From Elephas maximus indicus (lineage: Eukaryota; Chordata; Mammalia; Proboscidea; Elephantidae), in assembly GCF_024166365.1 (NCBI RefSeq), contig NC_064839.1, forward strand, positions 38,390,378 to 38,454,377: 64,000 nt of DNA. The letters run 5' to 3'. Shown in pieces: positions 1 to 25,740 of this stretch. Both the position numbers and the translations under genes were made by a program. The notes under the pieces were generated by a model. That model was not told where the DNA came from, made no database searches, and saw only the letters and a list, made by a program, of their open reading frames with translations. The number at the start of each line of letters is the position of its first letter. Within the stretch, counting starts at the first letter, position 1.

Positions 1-13433
<13,433 letters not shown>

Positions 13434-13774
13434 CACAGGCTATGGGATTTCCCTGGCAGGAGAATAAACCATTTAAGACAAGACATAAAACAGGAGAAGG
13501 TTAGGCTCTGAAATATACCAGAATACCTATAGTTACAGGTATATTTAGGGGTTAATTCTCCCCATCCCTGCAACAAGACCAGGATATCTTTAGCTTATCT
13601 TGCAAAAAACTTTCAGTCAAGTCACTGACAATCCTGAAAGACCCCCTTGCAGAATCCAAACACACACCAGAAACACACAAACATCCCCCCAGAATCCAAA
13701 AGGGTATCATCCAGACAAGAATAGACTTCACTAAGGAACAGTTATGAGGGACTAGCAGCATTTGTACAGGCAAT

Positions 13775-13975
13775 GTAGTGGAAACACCCCTAGGTTTGAA
13801 GTCATAAAACCTGAGTTAGAATCCAGGCTCTTGACACTGTCTATTCGCGTGATTACAAGCAAATAACTTAATCTTTGGCTGGCCATCGCTTCCATGTCTA
13901 TAAAGTGAAAACGATGCTTGCTTTACCTAAAATATGGATTATTATGAGGATCAGACAAGAAAGTACATGTGAAAG
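13775..13975 (+). repeat. MIR
   Basis: TGAAGTCATAAAACCTGAGTTAGAATCC and following core resemble MIR. Confidence 0.55.
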
Positions 13976-13985
13976 TTCTATGTAA

Positions 13986-14195
13986 CTATAACCCACTGCT
14001 GTCAATTCTGACTCACAGTGACCCTATAAGACAGATTAGAACTGCCTCATAGGGTTTCCAAGGCTGCAAATCTTTATAGCAGCAGACTATGACATCTTTC
14101 TCCCCTCCTGCTGAGTAGCTGGTGGGTTCAAAGGGCCCTTGCTTTTTCGATCAGCAACCTATCACTTAACCACTGTGCCACCAGGGCTCCTTTAT
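13986..14195 (-). mobile_element. AfroSINE relative, antisense, in DHX38 intron 1
   Basis: Head complement GTGCCACCAGGGCTCC at the right end; diverged. Confidence 0.7.
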
Positions 14196-15359
14196 AACCA
14201 TAAACAGTTATATAACTAAAGTTTTTACATTATTTACCACACTCCTATATACTGAGTGGGTCCCTTGCCACTTTTTTTTTTCATGAATGTACTCTCTATT
14301 CTTCTACTCTATCCCTCTCTTTAAACTACAGATACAACAGAGTACATAGAGATGTTGGGGTATTAGGCTGCCATCCATATTATCCATACTCTGGTGGCTT
14401 TTTTTCAGACCAGTGTGTTTTGTAGAAAAGAATTACCTCACAGCAGTCAAAATCTGTTTAATAACTATTGATGTTCACCAAAAACATTGATGAGAAACTC
14501 TAGGGAACGGTGTTCCTGAAAAATATTTTGTTTAAGTGACTGTAAGACTTCCTGACCTTCAACAAGTAACAAATTCTTCTTACTTCTCATTACACGGCAT
14601 TGCAAACATACACCTATTCTGAGTGCTTGCATAATTCCCCTCATTCCAACAAGTCAGTGAAGCAGAGGAAAGGGTAGGGTGCCACCAGAATCCAAAATAT
14701 TTTGCCAAGCTCTAATGAACACACCCAGCTCTACATTGAGAGTACAGTCAAACAGACTGGACACACATTATCAATCAGATGCAAGAGCTGCATTTTGAAA
14801 ATATTAGGCAGAATATAAAAGAGATGGACGCATATTGGTGACACCTGTATACATGTGCGACACTCCAAACAGGGAGGTAGAAACATACAGGCTTTGAGTA
14901 GCTGTAGTTTAAACTAGAAAATTTACCTCTAGAATACCATTCTATACAACTAAAGGAACCTCGTCTATCTTGTTGACTGCTTTAGCCCAGCACCTAGTTA
15001 AAACAAACGTTTGAGGAATAAATGAATGAGTTTAAACATATCAAAGGAGAACCAGACGCCACAAGTTTATGGAGACATCAAGCAAAGGAGCACACGAAAA
15101 GGTTTCTGACAGAGAGGCCTTAACTAGCTTTGAAGAACAAAAAATAAGGCGTGAAGAGGCTAGATTCTGGAGAACTAATGACAAAGACGCCACAAAAGGT
15201 ATGAGAAAAACAGTGAAGAAAAAGCTAGATTAACTCATTCAACAATTGTTCACTGAGTGCCTTCTCTGAGCCAATCACACTGTTCTAGGCAATAGGGACA
15301 GAGCAGAAAGCAAAACAGGCAAAAATTCTCGCACTCTTGAAGCTGACATCTAGAGGTGA

Positions 15360-16352
15360 TCGCCCACGAAGTTGTCTGGTAACGACAGCCGCGTGAAAAA
15401 ACAGAGGAAGACACACGGGGCCCTACTCCGGCTGATCATCGGTCAGGGAGTGAGCTAAGGCAGGGGCCTGAGGAGGGGTGAGGGATCTGACCGGAGCAAA
15501 GAAAGGGGACAGGGCAGGAAGGACCGGAACGCATCCCTGAGGTGAAAAAAGCGAGTTGGGTGACAACCGAAAAAGTTAACTTTTCAAACCCGGACCTGAG
15601 CAAGGGATCGATATCCGCCGCGGGAGCGGCCCGGAGTGGCAAGGGCAGGAAAAAGAAGGGACACTCACGGCAGCGAGCACAACTCTCCGGGCCCTTCGGT
15701 CCCGGACTGTGGGGCGTCGGCGCCGCCACTCTACGCTCAGGCGGCCTCAGGGAGCCAAAATCCGCACCTTGAAAGCCGCCATTCTTACCCCCATGATACC
15801 TTGCGGGGCCTTCTCTATCCGCGCAAAGATACCACCGAGAGCAGTCCGCCAAACGCCGGTTCCTGGTTCCAGGAGTGGGACAAAGCGCGACCTGGCTGGC
15901 AAGGCTAGACTATCCTCTTTTGAGTCTCCTCGCGAGCCAATCACGCTTAGTCTCAAAGGTACTATCCAACGTCTAGTATGGGGGAGGGGGGGAAGAGCTG
16001 AAGAAGAAAGGTGAATCATATTTAATATGGGCGGAAGTGACTCTAGGGTTTCCGGTTAGAGCCGGTAAAGTGGGCGGTCACTAGAATAATCTCGCCTGCA
16101 TATTGGGCGGTTAAACGGAGGTTGACCAGCGACCGCTCAGTATCTACTACACCAGTGCGTTTTCTTTCTCGTTTCTTTACCCGGAAGTGGTCAGCGGAGG
16201 GTTGCTAGGCAACAGCCCCTCGGTTACTTGGCGTTAGGGTCGCTGCCTGAGTTGGAGCTGAAGAAAAGCGCCACGTGTGTCCCGCTTCTTCCGAGAAGGG
16301 GTCCCGTTTGCTGACAGCCCTGAAGTGGAAGAAGGTGACTTGTACAAGTAAA
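15360..16352. promoter_or_regulatory. Head-to-head promoter of DHX38 (minus) and TXNL4B (plus)
   Basis: The two genes diverge from this GC-richer, CpG-containing stretch. Sites I can see: a CCAAT box in GAGCCAATCACG near 15933-15944; ETS/GABP-type GGAAGTG motifs near 16032 (GGGCGGAAGTGAC) and 16182 (CCCGGAAGTGG); a palindromic X-box at 16201-16213; and an E-box CACGTG near 16272. There is no clear TATA box, as is usual for housekeeping promoters. Start sites are inferred only. Confidence 0.75.
16201..16213. promoter_or_regulatory. RFX X-box palindrome
   Basis: GTTGCTAGGCAAC is a near-perfect inverted repeat of the RFX half site GTTGC. It lies next to a GGAAGTGG ETS-type site and close to the likely TXNL4B start. 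Confidence 0.7.
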
Positions 16353-16399
16353 GTAAGTGTGTCTTCCCTGGCAGTTGTAGACAGGAGTAGCCCAGCCAC

Positions 16400-16585
16400 C
16401 AAACCGGTTGCCCTCTCGAGTTGATTCCGATTCACAGCGACCCTAAAGGACAGAGTAGATCTGCCTCATACGATTTCCAAGGCGACCGCCACATCTTTCT
16501 TCTGCCGAGCCACTGGTGGGTTCTAACCGCTGACCATTGGGTTAGCAGCCAGCGCTTTTAACCACGGCGCCGTCAGGGCTCCCAG
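16400..16585 (-). mobile_element. AfroSINE, antisense, in TXNL4B intron 1
   Basis: GAGTTGATTCCGATTCACAG tail complement and GCGCCGTCAGGGCTCCC head complement. Confidence 0.8.
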
Positions 16586-17268
16586 TCTAACCACAGGCAT
16601 CTTTAAAAAGTTTATCAAGTATTTCTCTCATAATACATGTTTATTGTAGGATACTTGGACAGAGGCACACCCTGAAATAAATAAAAATCACCCGTTTATC
16701 CACACCCAGAAATAACCACTGATGGTGTTTACGATGTTTACTCGTCCAGCAATTTTTCTATGCAAATATGTACACATACATTATATTTACGGTTCATGTA
16801 AAATTGGGTTTATACTTTACATACCGTTTTGTAACTTTTTTTGAGCTATGTATCATGAGAATATTTCAGTATATTAATTGTTCATCTCTAAATTAGTGGC
16901 TGTATAGTGGCCCATTGCAGGACTGTGTTCATTTATGTCATCAGTCCCCTATTGATAGCCATTTAGGTTGTTTCCAATTTTTCACCATTATAAATGTAAT
17001 GAATACATGTTACACAATAAATCTTTCTGCACGTGTATGATTATTTCCTATGTATTAATTTTTTTTAATGGAATAGTTGGTCAAAGAATAGCTTTCTTTC
17101 CAGAATAGTTTTGCCTCTCTGCATTCCAGCAGGGATGATTAATACCAGCCCCAACATTCACATTTGGTGTGATTGTTGTATATTATTATCTTGTTTAATC
17201 TGTGCAAATTTAGTGGATTTTTAAAGTTATCTTTTAATTTGTTTTTCTTTAGTTATTAGTAAAGTTTA

Positions 17269-17745
17269 TGTTTTAGGCTGGGTTCTCTAGAGAAGCAAAA
17301 CCAGTAGAGCGTATGAATGCACAGATTTATATCAAGGAAACGGCTCACACTGATTGTAGAGGCTGGAATGTCCCAAGTCTGTGAATCAGAATAGTAGTTT
17401 CTCCTGATTCACATAGCTGCTGGGGCTGGTGAACCCAAGATGGGCAGATCAAAGAGCAGGGCTCTCGCTTACAGGCTGTGAAGATCGCTGAGTCCCAATA
17501 TTGGTAGGCAAGCTGCTAGCTCAAGTCCCAAGAGCCAGAGGTCAGACGAACAGGAGGCAGCCGCAGGATCCAGAGCAAGCAAAAAGCCAGAATGGCTGCA
17601 TATATTCTCATGCAGGCCACACCCCCAAGGAAACTTCCTTTCAACTGCTCGGTTACTCACAGCAGATCCCATCTTGGGAGTGATCACATGTAAACGCTGA
17701 GAATCATGGCCCAGCCAAGTTGACACACAATCTTAACGCATCACA
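17269..17745 (-). mobile_element. LTR-like repeat, second family (copy 1)
   Basis: About 475 bases beginning GTGTGTCAACTTGGCTGGGCC near one end and ending TTGCTTCTCTAGAGAACCC. It shares its layout with 20051-21053. Confidence 0.6.
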
Positions 17746-19346
17746 GTTTAACTATGATTGATTGGCCATTTGTACCTCTTGTTTTGTGAATTCCCTGTTA
17801 GTATCCTTTGCTATGGACATTTTCTTAAGTGTCATCTCAATTTCCCTCTCCTTCCAGCATTCCATCCAGTCCCCCCCTGGCTTCCTTGTTGACAACTTTG
17901 CCCTCCCCTCACCTTCTTCTCTTTATCAGCAACATAGAGGAGTTTCTGAATGTTTGCAATCTAGTGGTGGGACAGATTAATCTTCTCTTTGACTTTTCAT
18001 CGGTAATTTGTTCTGATACCAACAGTTTGTGAATTCCCTGTTGACAATCAGCTTCCCTGTTTAAAGTATGACCTATTGCAGGAATTTTTATTCATACCTT
18101 AAGATATGACATATCACAAAAATACAATGAAAGAAATTCTCACTTTTTCTTAACATTAGCCAGCTTTGGAACTGAATTCAAAATATCAAGTATATTTCAA
18201 TGAAATCTCTCAAGATTGGCCTAAAAAAACAAAAAACTCCTTGTTAAGAAGTTCCTTAGAAATGAAATTTCTTCAATAATAAAAGTAGAAGCTTATATAG
18301 TAGAAAGAGCACTGGAGTAGAAATTTGGTAGTTTGAATTCTAGTCCTTGTAGAGCTAGAAGTGTAACTATAAGCAAGCTAGTCTGTAAAATGAGGGGGAT
18401 GGGTAAGGCCCTTTCTATCTCAGTATTTTCTGTGTTTTTTTGATTGTTGTTTCCTACACGCCTTCAGCTGATCTGTTTGCCATGTCCCTAATACAAATGT
18501 CTATCAATAACGGACTGTTTAAATAGTATGATATGAAGTAGTACGCAGCTATGAAAAAGAAAGTGGAAGTTTTCTATATAAGTATGAAATCTTTGTATGT
18601 TAGGTAAAAAATGCAAAGCGCGAAGAGTGGATAAAGTGTGTGCTGGACTTCCATCTGCTCTCCCGACATGCCTTTCCTCCTCTAGACTGTTCTGTGACCC
18701 GGAGGCTGGCCTGCCTCAGCAGGTCCCCTGCCCTATGATTTCATTTGGAGGCAGCCATGGGAGCACTAGTAGGAGGGAGGAGAGTGGTTGCATCCCTTAA
18801 CTGCAGGCTGATTGCTTAGCCAACAGCACTCTCCACTCAGCTGTCTCCACCATCCAGTTCTGGTAACTACTCCCTCCCATGTCTCCACGGTTACTAGCCC
18901 CAAAGTTTTGCACTATACCTTGTTTTCCTACATCCTGCCTTCACTAAACTGTCTTCAAATTACCAAAGTTGAGGGTGCCATCTGTTTCCTGCTGGAACAT
19001 TGATAGAGTGGGCTATCTTTTGGGTGAAAAGGGAAGAAATATAGGAATGCATATTTGTACTCTGGAAGATATGTAAAAAACTGATAAAAATAATACCTGA
19101 TGGGGGCTTCAGGGGGAGGTTGGGAAATGGGAACTGAGCTGGAGGAGGGAAAAGCAAGGAGGGAAGACTTTTCACACTTTAAATTTCTGTATTGTTTGTT
19201 TTTATACCACGTAAATATAATTACCTATTCCAAAAAGTTTTTTTTTTTTTTTACATAGTTAGGACTCATGCACTCAAACTGTCTTTAAACATTGCAGCTT
19301 TATTTCAGGATTGCCAGCGAGAATTAATAATTTGGATTATTTCAAG

Positions 19347-21150
19347 ATGAGCTTCCTATTGCCCAAGCTGATCAGCAAAAAAGAAGTAGACCAGGCAATA
19401 AAAAGTACTGCAGAGAAAGTGTTGGTTCTCAGGTTTGGGAGAGACGAGGATCCTGTCTGTCTGCAGCTAGATGATATTGTAAGTGAATTTTTTTAATAAA
19501 TGGTTTTTATTAAAAATGATTACATTTTCTGCAAAATGTATGAAGGGGAGCAGGCAGAGCCTGGGGCTATAGCTGTTCACTATTCAGCACACTTTCACTA
19601 AAGACTGATGATGTTCCTTCCACTGAGCTGAATCCCCAAAGCTGTGGTTGTGCTGAATCTGTCCTGGGTGTCCTTCCCCACTACTTGCTGTTGAAGCTCA
19701 GTTTCACCAACAACGCAGTATAAGAGGAGAAAACATTATTAACAAGTGTCTACAAACATTATCTAATTCAGTCCTCAAAATAGTGAGGTAATGGTAGCCC
19801 CACTTCCCAGATGGGGTAATAGCAGAGAGGTCAAGTCACTTGCCACTGTCATAGACCCACTAAACTGCACAGCTTGGATTTGAACTGGCTGCAGATGCTC
19901 TTTTCAATCTAGATTGCTGCCTCCAGTATGTGCTTGATTATAATCTCTGATTTCACAACACATCCTCACACTCTGATGAGTAGGGAGGGAGTGTATGGAA
20001 CAGATTAGGTTTATTCTTGTCTCCCATTTATTATGGAGATAGCCTGTGAGGGTTAAGGTTGTTTGTCAACTTGGCTGGGCCATGATTCTCAGTGGTTTGG
20101 CAGTTATGATGTAGTTTGGCAGCTACGTAATGATAAAATCACCTCCATAACGAGATCTAATATAATGTAAACACCTTCATAATGAGATCTGACATAATGT
20201 AATCGGTTCCATGATGAGACCTGCTGTGATCAACCAGTCAGTTTAAAGGGAGTTTCCTTGGGGGTCTGGCCTGCATCCAATATATGTGGACCTTCTGGCA
20301 AAGCTCGCTGGCTTTTGCTCACTCTGGATTGTCATCTGACCTCTGGCTCTTGGAACTTGAGCTACCGGTTTACCTTCAGATTTTGGGATTCATCAGCCTC
20401 TGCAACCTGTGAGCCAGAGGCCTGCTATCTGAGCTGCCAATCTTGGGTTCACCAGCCCCTGCAGGTGTGTAAGTCAGGAGAAGCCTCCAGCTCGCTCTCT
20501 TTCTCTCTACATATATCTTAAAAACCAGAAAAAATATTGCTATGAGTCAGAATCAACTTGACAGCACTGGGTTGGGGATATACATATACTTGGAGCCCTG
20601 GTGACACAGTGGTTAAGAGCTACAGCTGCTAACCAAAAGGTCGGTAGTTCAAATCCACCAGCCGCTCCTTGGAAACCCTATGGGGTAGTTCTGTTCTGTC
20701 CTATAGGGATGCTATGTGTTGGAATCAACTCGACAGCAACAGGTTTTTTTTTTTTTTTTATAAATACACATATGTATACATACGTATATGTATTAAAAAA
20801 AAAAAAACTAAACCCATTGCTGCCGACTTGATTCCGACTTATAGTTAACAGTATAGGGCAGAGTATAACTACCCCATAGGGTTGCCAAGGAGCAACAGGT
20901 GGATTTGAACTGGTGACTTTTTAGTTAGCAGCCAAGCTCTTAACCACTGTGCCACCAAGGTTCCTATATATATGTGTGTGTATGTAAATACACAGACACA
21001 TACACACACACACATCACTGGTTTTGCTTCTGTAGAGAACCCAGCCTAAGACAGAGTCTTAACCCAACACTGAGACCTCTTCCCTCCATTTCTATTACTG
21101 CCACCAACAGTGTGCATCAGGTGTTAGGATCCTCACTGCTGTGATTAAGA

Positions 21151-21184
<34 letters not shown>

Positions 21185-23712
21185 ACCTTGGTGGGAGAAA
21201 GGGAACGACCAGAAAAGCATACCCTTAGCTATAGGGAGGCAGGTATATCACAGAGGTCAAAAACACACTCTGAAGCCAAAATGGGAGTTTAAATCCCAGC
21301 CTTACTGCTTGCTAGCTATATGACCTTGGGCAAATTACTTTACTCCGTGTGCCTCAGTTTCCTCGTCTATAAAATGAGGACTATAATAGTGCATACCTCA
21401 AAGGAATATGGTAAGGATTAAATGAGTTAACAGAAGGAAAGCACTTAGAACAGTTAGCACATAAAAAAAATAGAAAGTACCAAATAGATAAAGTATTTGC
21501 TATCATTACGGGGGCTTTCGGTATCTGCATTATATATTTCAGAGTTTTTTGTTTTTAAGTGAACGTGTTATTTTTATAACGCGTTGTCAAAACAGGGAAA
21601 CCCATGTGATCGAAACTAGGGAAAAAATAAGAGTAAAAATTTATTCACACAACTTTACCCAGAACCCCTTGTCAGCCATAATTCAGACTGGGTGGTGTAG
21701 TTACACCATGTCTAATGTAGCCTAATGTGAAACCCAAAAGGACTAGATTCCTGGCCCAGGAATAATTTTCAAATAAGATACTCTGTCCTAGTAAAAAGTT
21801 TTACAGAACAGACATTAGCTTCCTCTCACATTGTAACCTGCATCTCTCTCTCCATTCGCAGCTTTCCAAGACCTCGTCTCACCTGAGTAAAATGGCTGCT
21901 ATATACCTGGTAGATGTGGACGAGACTCCAGTTTATACCCAATATTTTGACATCAGTTATATTCCATCTACTGTATTTTTCTTCAATGGGCAGCATATGA
22001 AAGTGGATTATGGGTAAGTGAGGTTGACTTGACGTTATTGCAGCCTTAAAAGTTTCCTTTAAGCAGTTTCAGCAGCTTACCTGTTTGCATGTGGTGTTGG
22101 CCCTGTGAGTCTTAAAAGGATTGTTTCCTCAATTGCACTTTCTAATTTTTCGTGTAAAATGAGTGTTTCATGTAGCATTGGTAAATTTTAATTTCCTGCA
22201 TAAGTATGGAAGAATAGTACAGTTTACAAAGCACTAGCCATTCTTCAGCTTTTAAATATAGAACAGCTTTTAAAATTTTTCTTAGGAATTTCATTTTAAG
22301 CAAAATATGTGATTATTCTTAAACTCTTGGGACTGGTAGGTTGTATTTGTAAAAGAAGCATTCCTTCCAGCAAACTAAGACATGCTTCTGTCTTGCCAAC
22401 TTTCCTGTTTTAAGCCACCCAGAGGAATTTTGAAGTCATACTGCTTCAAGCCTTCTTTAATGCCTTCCACTCCATCCAGTCAGCATCCCAGTGTTTGTTA
22501 TTGAGTATATCCGTAATTCTTATTGTTTCTTGCTTTAATTGAATTATCTGCTTGCATAGATTTGTATATCTCTTTGTCATTATCTATTGTAAAGTGCAAG
22601 CTATTTATTCTCCTGGAACACAATTAATGTAATTATTAATTTGGTATAAACTTTCTAGAGGCCAATTTATGATACTACATATCAAAAGTCTTAACAGTGT
22701 CTTTAACCTAGAAATTGTATTTCTAAGAGTTTCTCTGAAGAAAATAATCATGAAAGAGGACAAAATTGGCTATGTGGATGTTCATTTGCTTTATAAGCGA
22801 AGACTTAGAACCTAGATGTCCACAGAGAGCTACTATGTATCGATAGGATGCTGTAGATGCATATTTAACAACTTCAAAAAAAATATGGTAGCTGAGAAAA
22901 GCACATCACAGAATAGTTTGTGGGGTATGGTTCTCATTATTGTGAAAAACATACATGCAATATACTTAAGCACACACACACGCACATACACACATACATA
23001 CATAAAAAAACATACGTAGAAAGGATTAGAAGGATATACACTAAAATACGACCACTGGCCTCACTGGTAATTTTATTTCCTTGTATAAAATGTCTATATA
23101 AACAGATCTGGTATTTGTAATACTGAAAAAAAAAAAGCACACATATAAATATTTAATATCCTCCATTCCAAAGCATTAGTGAGTAGAATTTGGGGATCAT
23201 GACTAGTTAATGGCCTTTGCACAGTGCCTAGCAAAAAAAACCAACAAACAACTAAGCTCATGCCAACACTCAGAAAACTCTTCTTGCTAATGATCTGAAC
23301 AGTGTTTAAAATAGATTTTGAAGCAGAAGCCCTTCACATGACAGCTTTCAGCCTCCCACAGTGACCCACAGCACTGGTTTTAGTTATACACCAAATGGCC
23401 CTATAGTCACAAATTGAAAAATCAGTGCTGTGCTTTGTGTCTTCTTCCTTGACAAGAAGAAAATAAAAAAGCTACTATCGTTTTGTTTATCCTGAAGTAA
23501 TTATTAGAAGTTCTAAAAGAGGTTGTTTCTCTGTTACACTGTCCAGGTCCCCAGATCACACTAAGTTTGTGGGAAGTTTCAAAACCAAACAAGACTTCAT
23601 AGATTTGATTGAAGTAATCTATCGAGGTGCAATGAGGGGAAAATTGATTGTCCAAAGCCCTATTGATCCTAAAAATATTCCCAAATATGACCTACTGTAT
23701 CAAGACATTTAG
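19347..23712 (+). CDS. TXNL4B: TXNL4B (Dim2-like thioredoxin-fold splicing protein)
   Basis: Small DIM1-family protein linked to pre-mRNA splicing and cell-cycle progression. Coding exons are 19347-19478, 21862-22013 and 23547-23712 (TAG). They add up to 450 nt, or 149 residues, the same length as human TXNL4B. The protein begins [20 protein letters not shown] and ends [11 protein letters not shown]. It has the family's thioredoxin fold but no CxxC redox pair, as known for this family. The coding exon begins at an acceptor ending at 19308, and no in-frame upstream ATG is seen in it. Donors GTAAGT at 19479 and 22014 and acceptor CCAG at 23543-23546 are canonical. The gene diverges from DHX38 and converges on HP. 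Confidence 0.97.
19740..19930 (-). repeat. MIR, antisense
   Basis: AGCAGAGAGGTCAAGTCACTTGCC and flanks are antisense MIR; in TXNL4B intron. Confidence 0.55.
20591..20760 (+). mobile_element. AfroSINE
   Basis: Head TTGGAGCCCTGGTGACACAG; tail GTTGGAATCAACTCGACAGC, then T run. Confidence 0.85.
20807..20964 (-). mobile_element. AfroSINE, antisense
   Basis: Reverse complement of the same SINE, about 50 bases after the preceding one, so the two form an inverted pair. Confidence 0.8.
21153..21182. repeat. (GT)n microsatellite
   Basis: About 15 uninterrupted GT units. Confidence 0.95.
21245..21470 (+). repeat. MIR
   Basis: ATGACCTTGGGCAAATTACTT and GTGCCTCAGTTTCCTCGTCT are diagnostic MIR text. 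Confidence 0.75.
22014..23546 (+). other. TXNL4B: TXNL4B last intron
   Basis: AT-rich intron sequence with a CA/TA-rich simple repeat near 22970-23010. I recognise no genes or clear transposons in it. Confidence 0.6.
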
Positions 23713-25100
23713 CTCATTAACTACTGTCAGCATCAAAGAGAATGGCACATCTTGAAACAGCACCTGAATCCAGCTGTGTACTTTCTGGAATCCTTTGGAA
23801 ACATGTTCAGCATCCCAGCGGAGAAGAAGAGGTTTGACTTGTATGTAAAATACCTGGTCCCCGGTTAGAAGACCATGCTGGTACTCTGATGATCTGGGAT
23901 ACCTCCATTTCTACTACCTGCAAACCTCAAAGCAGTCAAGTCACAGAGTTAAGTTTCCCCAGAGTGATTTTGTTACCTTCTCTTTATATTGTGTTTTTGT
24001 TTTTTCTTTAAAACAGGATTCTCCTGGACATTGGCTAGTACAATTTGATTTAACCATGCTTATGAGATAGACAATTAAAATGGGAAGTCAGTTCCTATAA
24101 GAGCAAAAATACTTATTTTCTACCCTGGATATATATACACACACACACACCCCTCGCCCATTCCTCCACTTATATTCCTTATGCTGTCCTATCTCCCAGT
24201 CCTTATTACTCCAGTCTCTCTTGAAAAAAATAATTGTCTACTGATAGCAGTCAAGTTGTTTTTGTTTTGGAGCCTCTTACCCTGAAGTTCACACTTTTAA
24301 AACAGTGTATCGGTTTACTCATTGTACTAGCTTTTAGGTTTTTAAATTGCCCAAGGAGTAAGCTTGAACCTTCACCACCCAGCACCCACCTTGAGCTAAG
24401 CAAGGAATTAACTGCCCGTAGTAAGTGGGGCAGATGTTTCCCAGAACACAGAATTTCTGCCTCTTCCTGAGACACAAAATTGAATTTCAAGGGCTCAAGA
24501 CTGAAAAGAGATCTCAGAATTGTTAGAATCTCATCTTCATGGGATTGGCCTGTTTTAATAGCTTTATGAAGAATCCTTGCTCTTCCAGGCACAACCTACC
24601 ACCACTGGGGCAAGTTATGACTCCTCTCAAACCTCATGAGGCTGACTTACTGACTTTATAGAGGGAGAGCATGAACACAGAGCCCCAGTGCAGTGGCCCA
24701 GCAGTTTGTGGCCTACTTGGCAGCTGTTGGCCTCCTTACCAACAGAAACTCAGCTCTGGGCAGGGCAGCACTGTCGCTTCAAGTCCATCCCTCTTTGCCA
24801 AGTGGTTTTTTCCCCAGTCCGTTCTGAAGCAAGGGTAACCACGTGACCTGGCTCTAGCTAACAAGGTATAGAGGGAAGGCTGTTGGGTGCTTTTGTGTCC
24901 TTCGCTGACAAAGAGGTCACTCCAGGAATAAAACAAAACTCTTTTGTTACCACCTCTGCCTTTTCCACTCCCATTTTCTGATTTGGATTGTAATTGTGAC
25001 TCAGAACTGCAGCAGCCATCATATGGCCGCGAGGCAGCTAGCATCAGGATGAAACATCAACATTCTGAGGAGGACAATAAAAAGCTTGGCCTCCGGTGAT
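23713..25100 (+). other. TXNL4B: TXNL4B 3' UTR (probable extent)
   Basis: Sequence after the stop. A candidate AATAAA lies at 25076-25081 and another at 25427-25432, so the true end is uncertain. A short CA repeat is at about 24132-24150. Confidence 0.5.
25076..25081 (+). terminator. TXNL4B: Candidate poly(A) signal of TXNL4B
   Basis: AATAAA about 1.36 kb after the TXNL4B stop. A second AATAAA at 25427-25432 is an alternative. Confidence 0.4.
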
Positions 25101-25572
25101 GGTATTGAGCTGCTAAGTGAACTCAGGGCTCACCTCTCCCCAGACTTGTGCAAAAGAACTAAATGTTTTCACTCTGAGTCACGTTAGTCAGGTCTTCTGT
25201 TACAGCCCAAATCACACAGTGTTTGATGTATGGTAAGTGCTCAGATACCAACAAAAACTCAGAACTGGCCTGTGTAAAATCTGCATATCTCTTCTCCTCC
25301 CACAGGCTTTAGAGACTCTTTCTCTGAAGTCATGATTTATATTATTGTTCTTATCTTAGTTGCATTCTGTTCTACAAGTGTATTAAGTCTGTGCTGAAAG
25401 CCCCATTCTATGCTAAATGGTACGTAAATAAAAATGACTCATGGATAGAGAAAAAAAAGCCTTCTTAGAGGAGAGTAGGAGGTGCTTATGCAGAAAAGGG
25501 AAGGGCAGTTCAGCAGAGGGCCCCAGAGCAAAGCAGGCACAAGGGCTAGACACAGCAGGGAGTATTCAGAGA

Positions 25573-25740
25573 GGAGCCCTGGTCCTGCAGTGGTTAAGAG
25601 CTCCGCTGCTAACCCAAAGGTCTGCAGTTCAAATCCAACAGCCACTCTTGGGAAACCCTGTGGGGCCAGTTCTACCCTGTTCTGTACGGTCGCTATGAGT
25701 TAGAATCAACCCAACAGCAGCGGGTTTGGTTTTTTTTGGT
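25573..25740 (+). mobile_element. AfroSINE
   Basis: GGAGCCCTGGTCCTGCAGTG head; lies between TXNL4B and HP. Confidence 0.85.

Larger units (their letters stand above)
13434..15860 (-). other. DHX38: DHX38 5' UTR: exon-2 leader, intron 1 and probable first exon
   Basis: An acceptor AG lies at 13440-13441, so exon 2 carries six UTR bases (13434-13439) before the ATG. A donor GTAAGA on the minus strand at 15788-15783 marks a probable first exon from 15789 up to roughly 15860; the start site was not determined. That exon contains an ATG at 15794-15792 which would be in frame after splicing. Intron 1 holds a MIR at 13775-13975, an AfroSINE at 13986-14195, and an ancient LINE-like segment at about 15231-15360. 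I see nothing identifiable in 14200-15230. Confidence 0.6.
16230..19346 (+). other. TXNL4B: TXNL4B 5' UTR exon and first intron
   Basis: A donor GTAAGTGT at 16353 suggests a noncoding first exon ending at 16352; its start near 16200-16260 is a guess. The intron holds an antisense AfroSINE (16400-16585), an LTR-like repeat (17269-17745) and a MIR (about 18290-18440). The remaining 16590-17265, 17750-18285 and 18445-19300 show no gene that I recognise. Confidence 0.55.
20051..21053 (+). mobile_element. LTR-like repeat, second family (copy 2), split by SINEs
   Basis: Begins GGTTAAGGTTGTTTGTCAACTTGG and ends GTAGAGAACCCAGCCTAAGACA. Two AfroSINEs (20591-20760 plus, 20807-20964 minus) and a SINE tail piece (20535-20580) sit inside it. 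Confidence 0.6.

Noticed and set aside
22970-23010. CRISPR-like or tandem array
   Set aside because: Simple CA/TA repeats only; CRISPR arrays are not expected in mammalian nuclear DNA.
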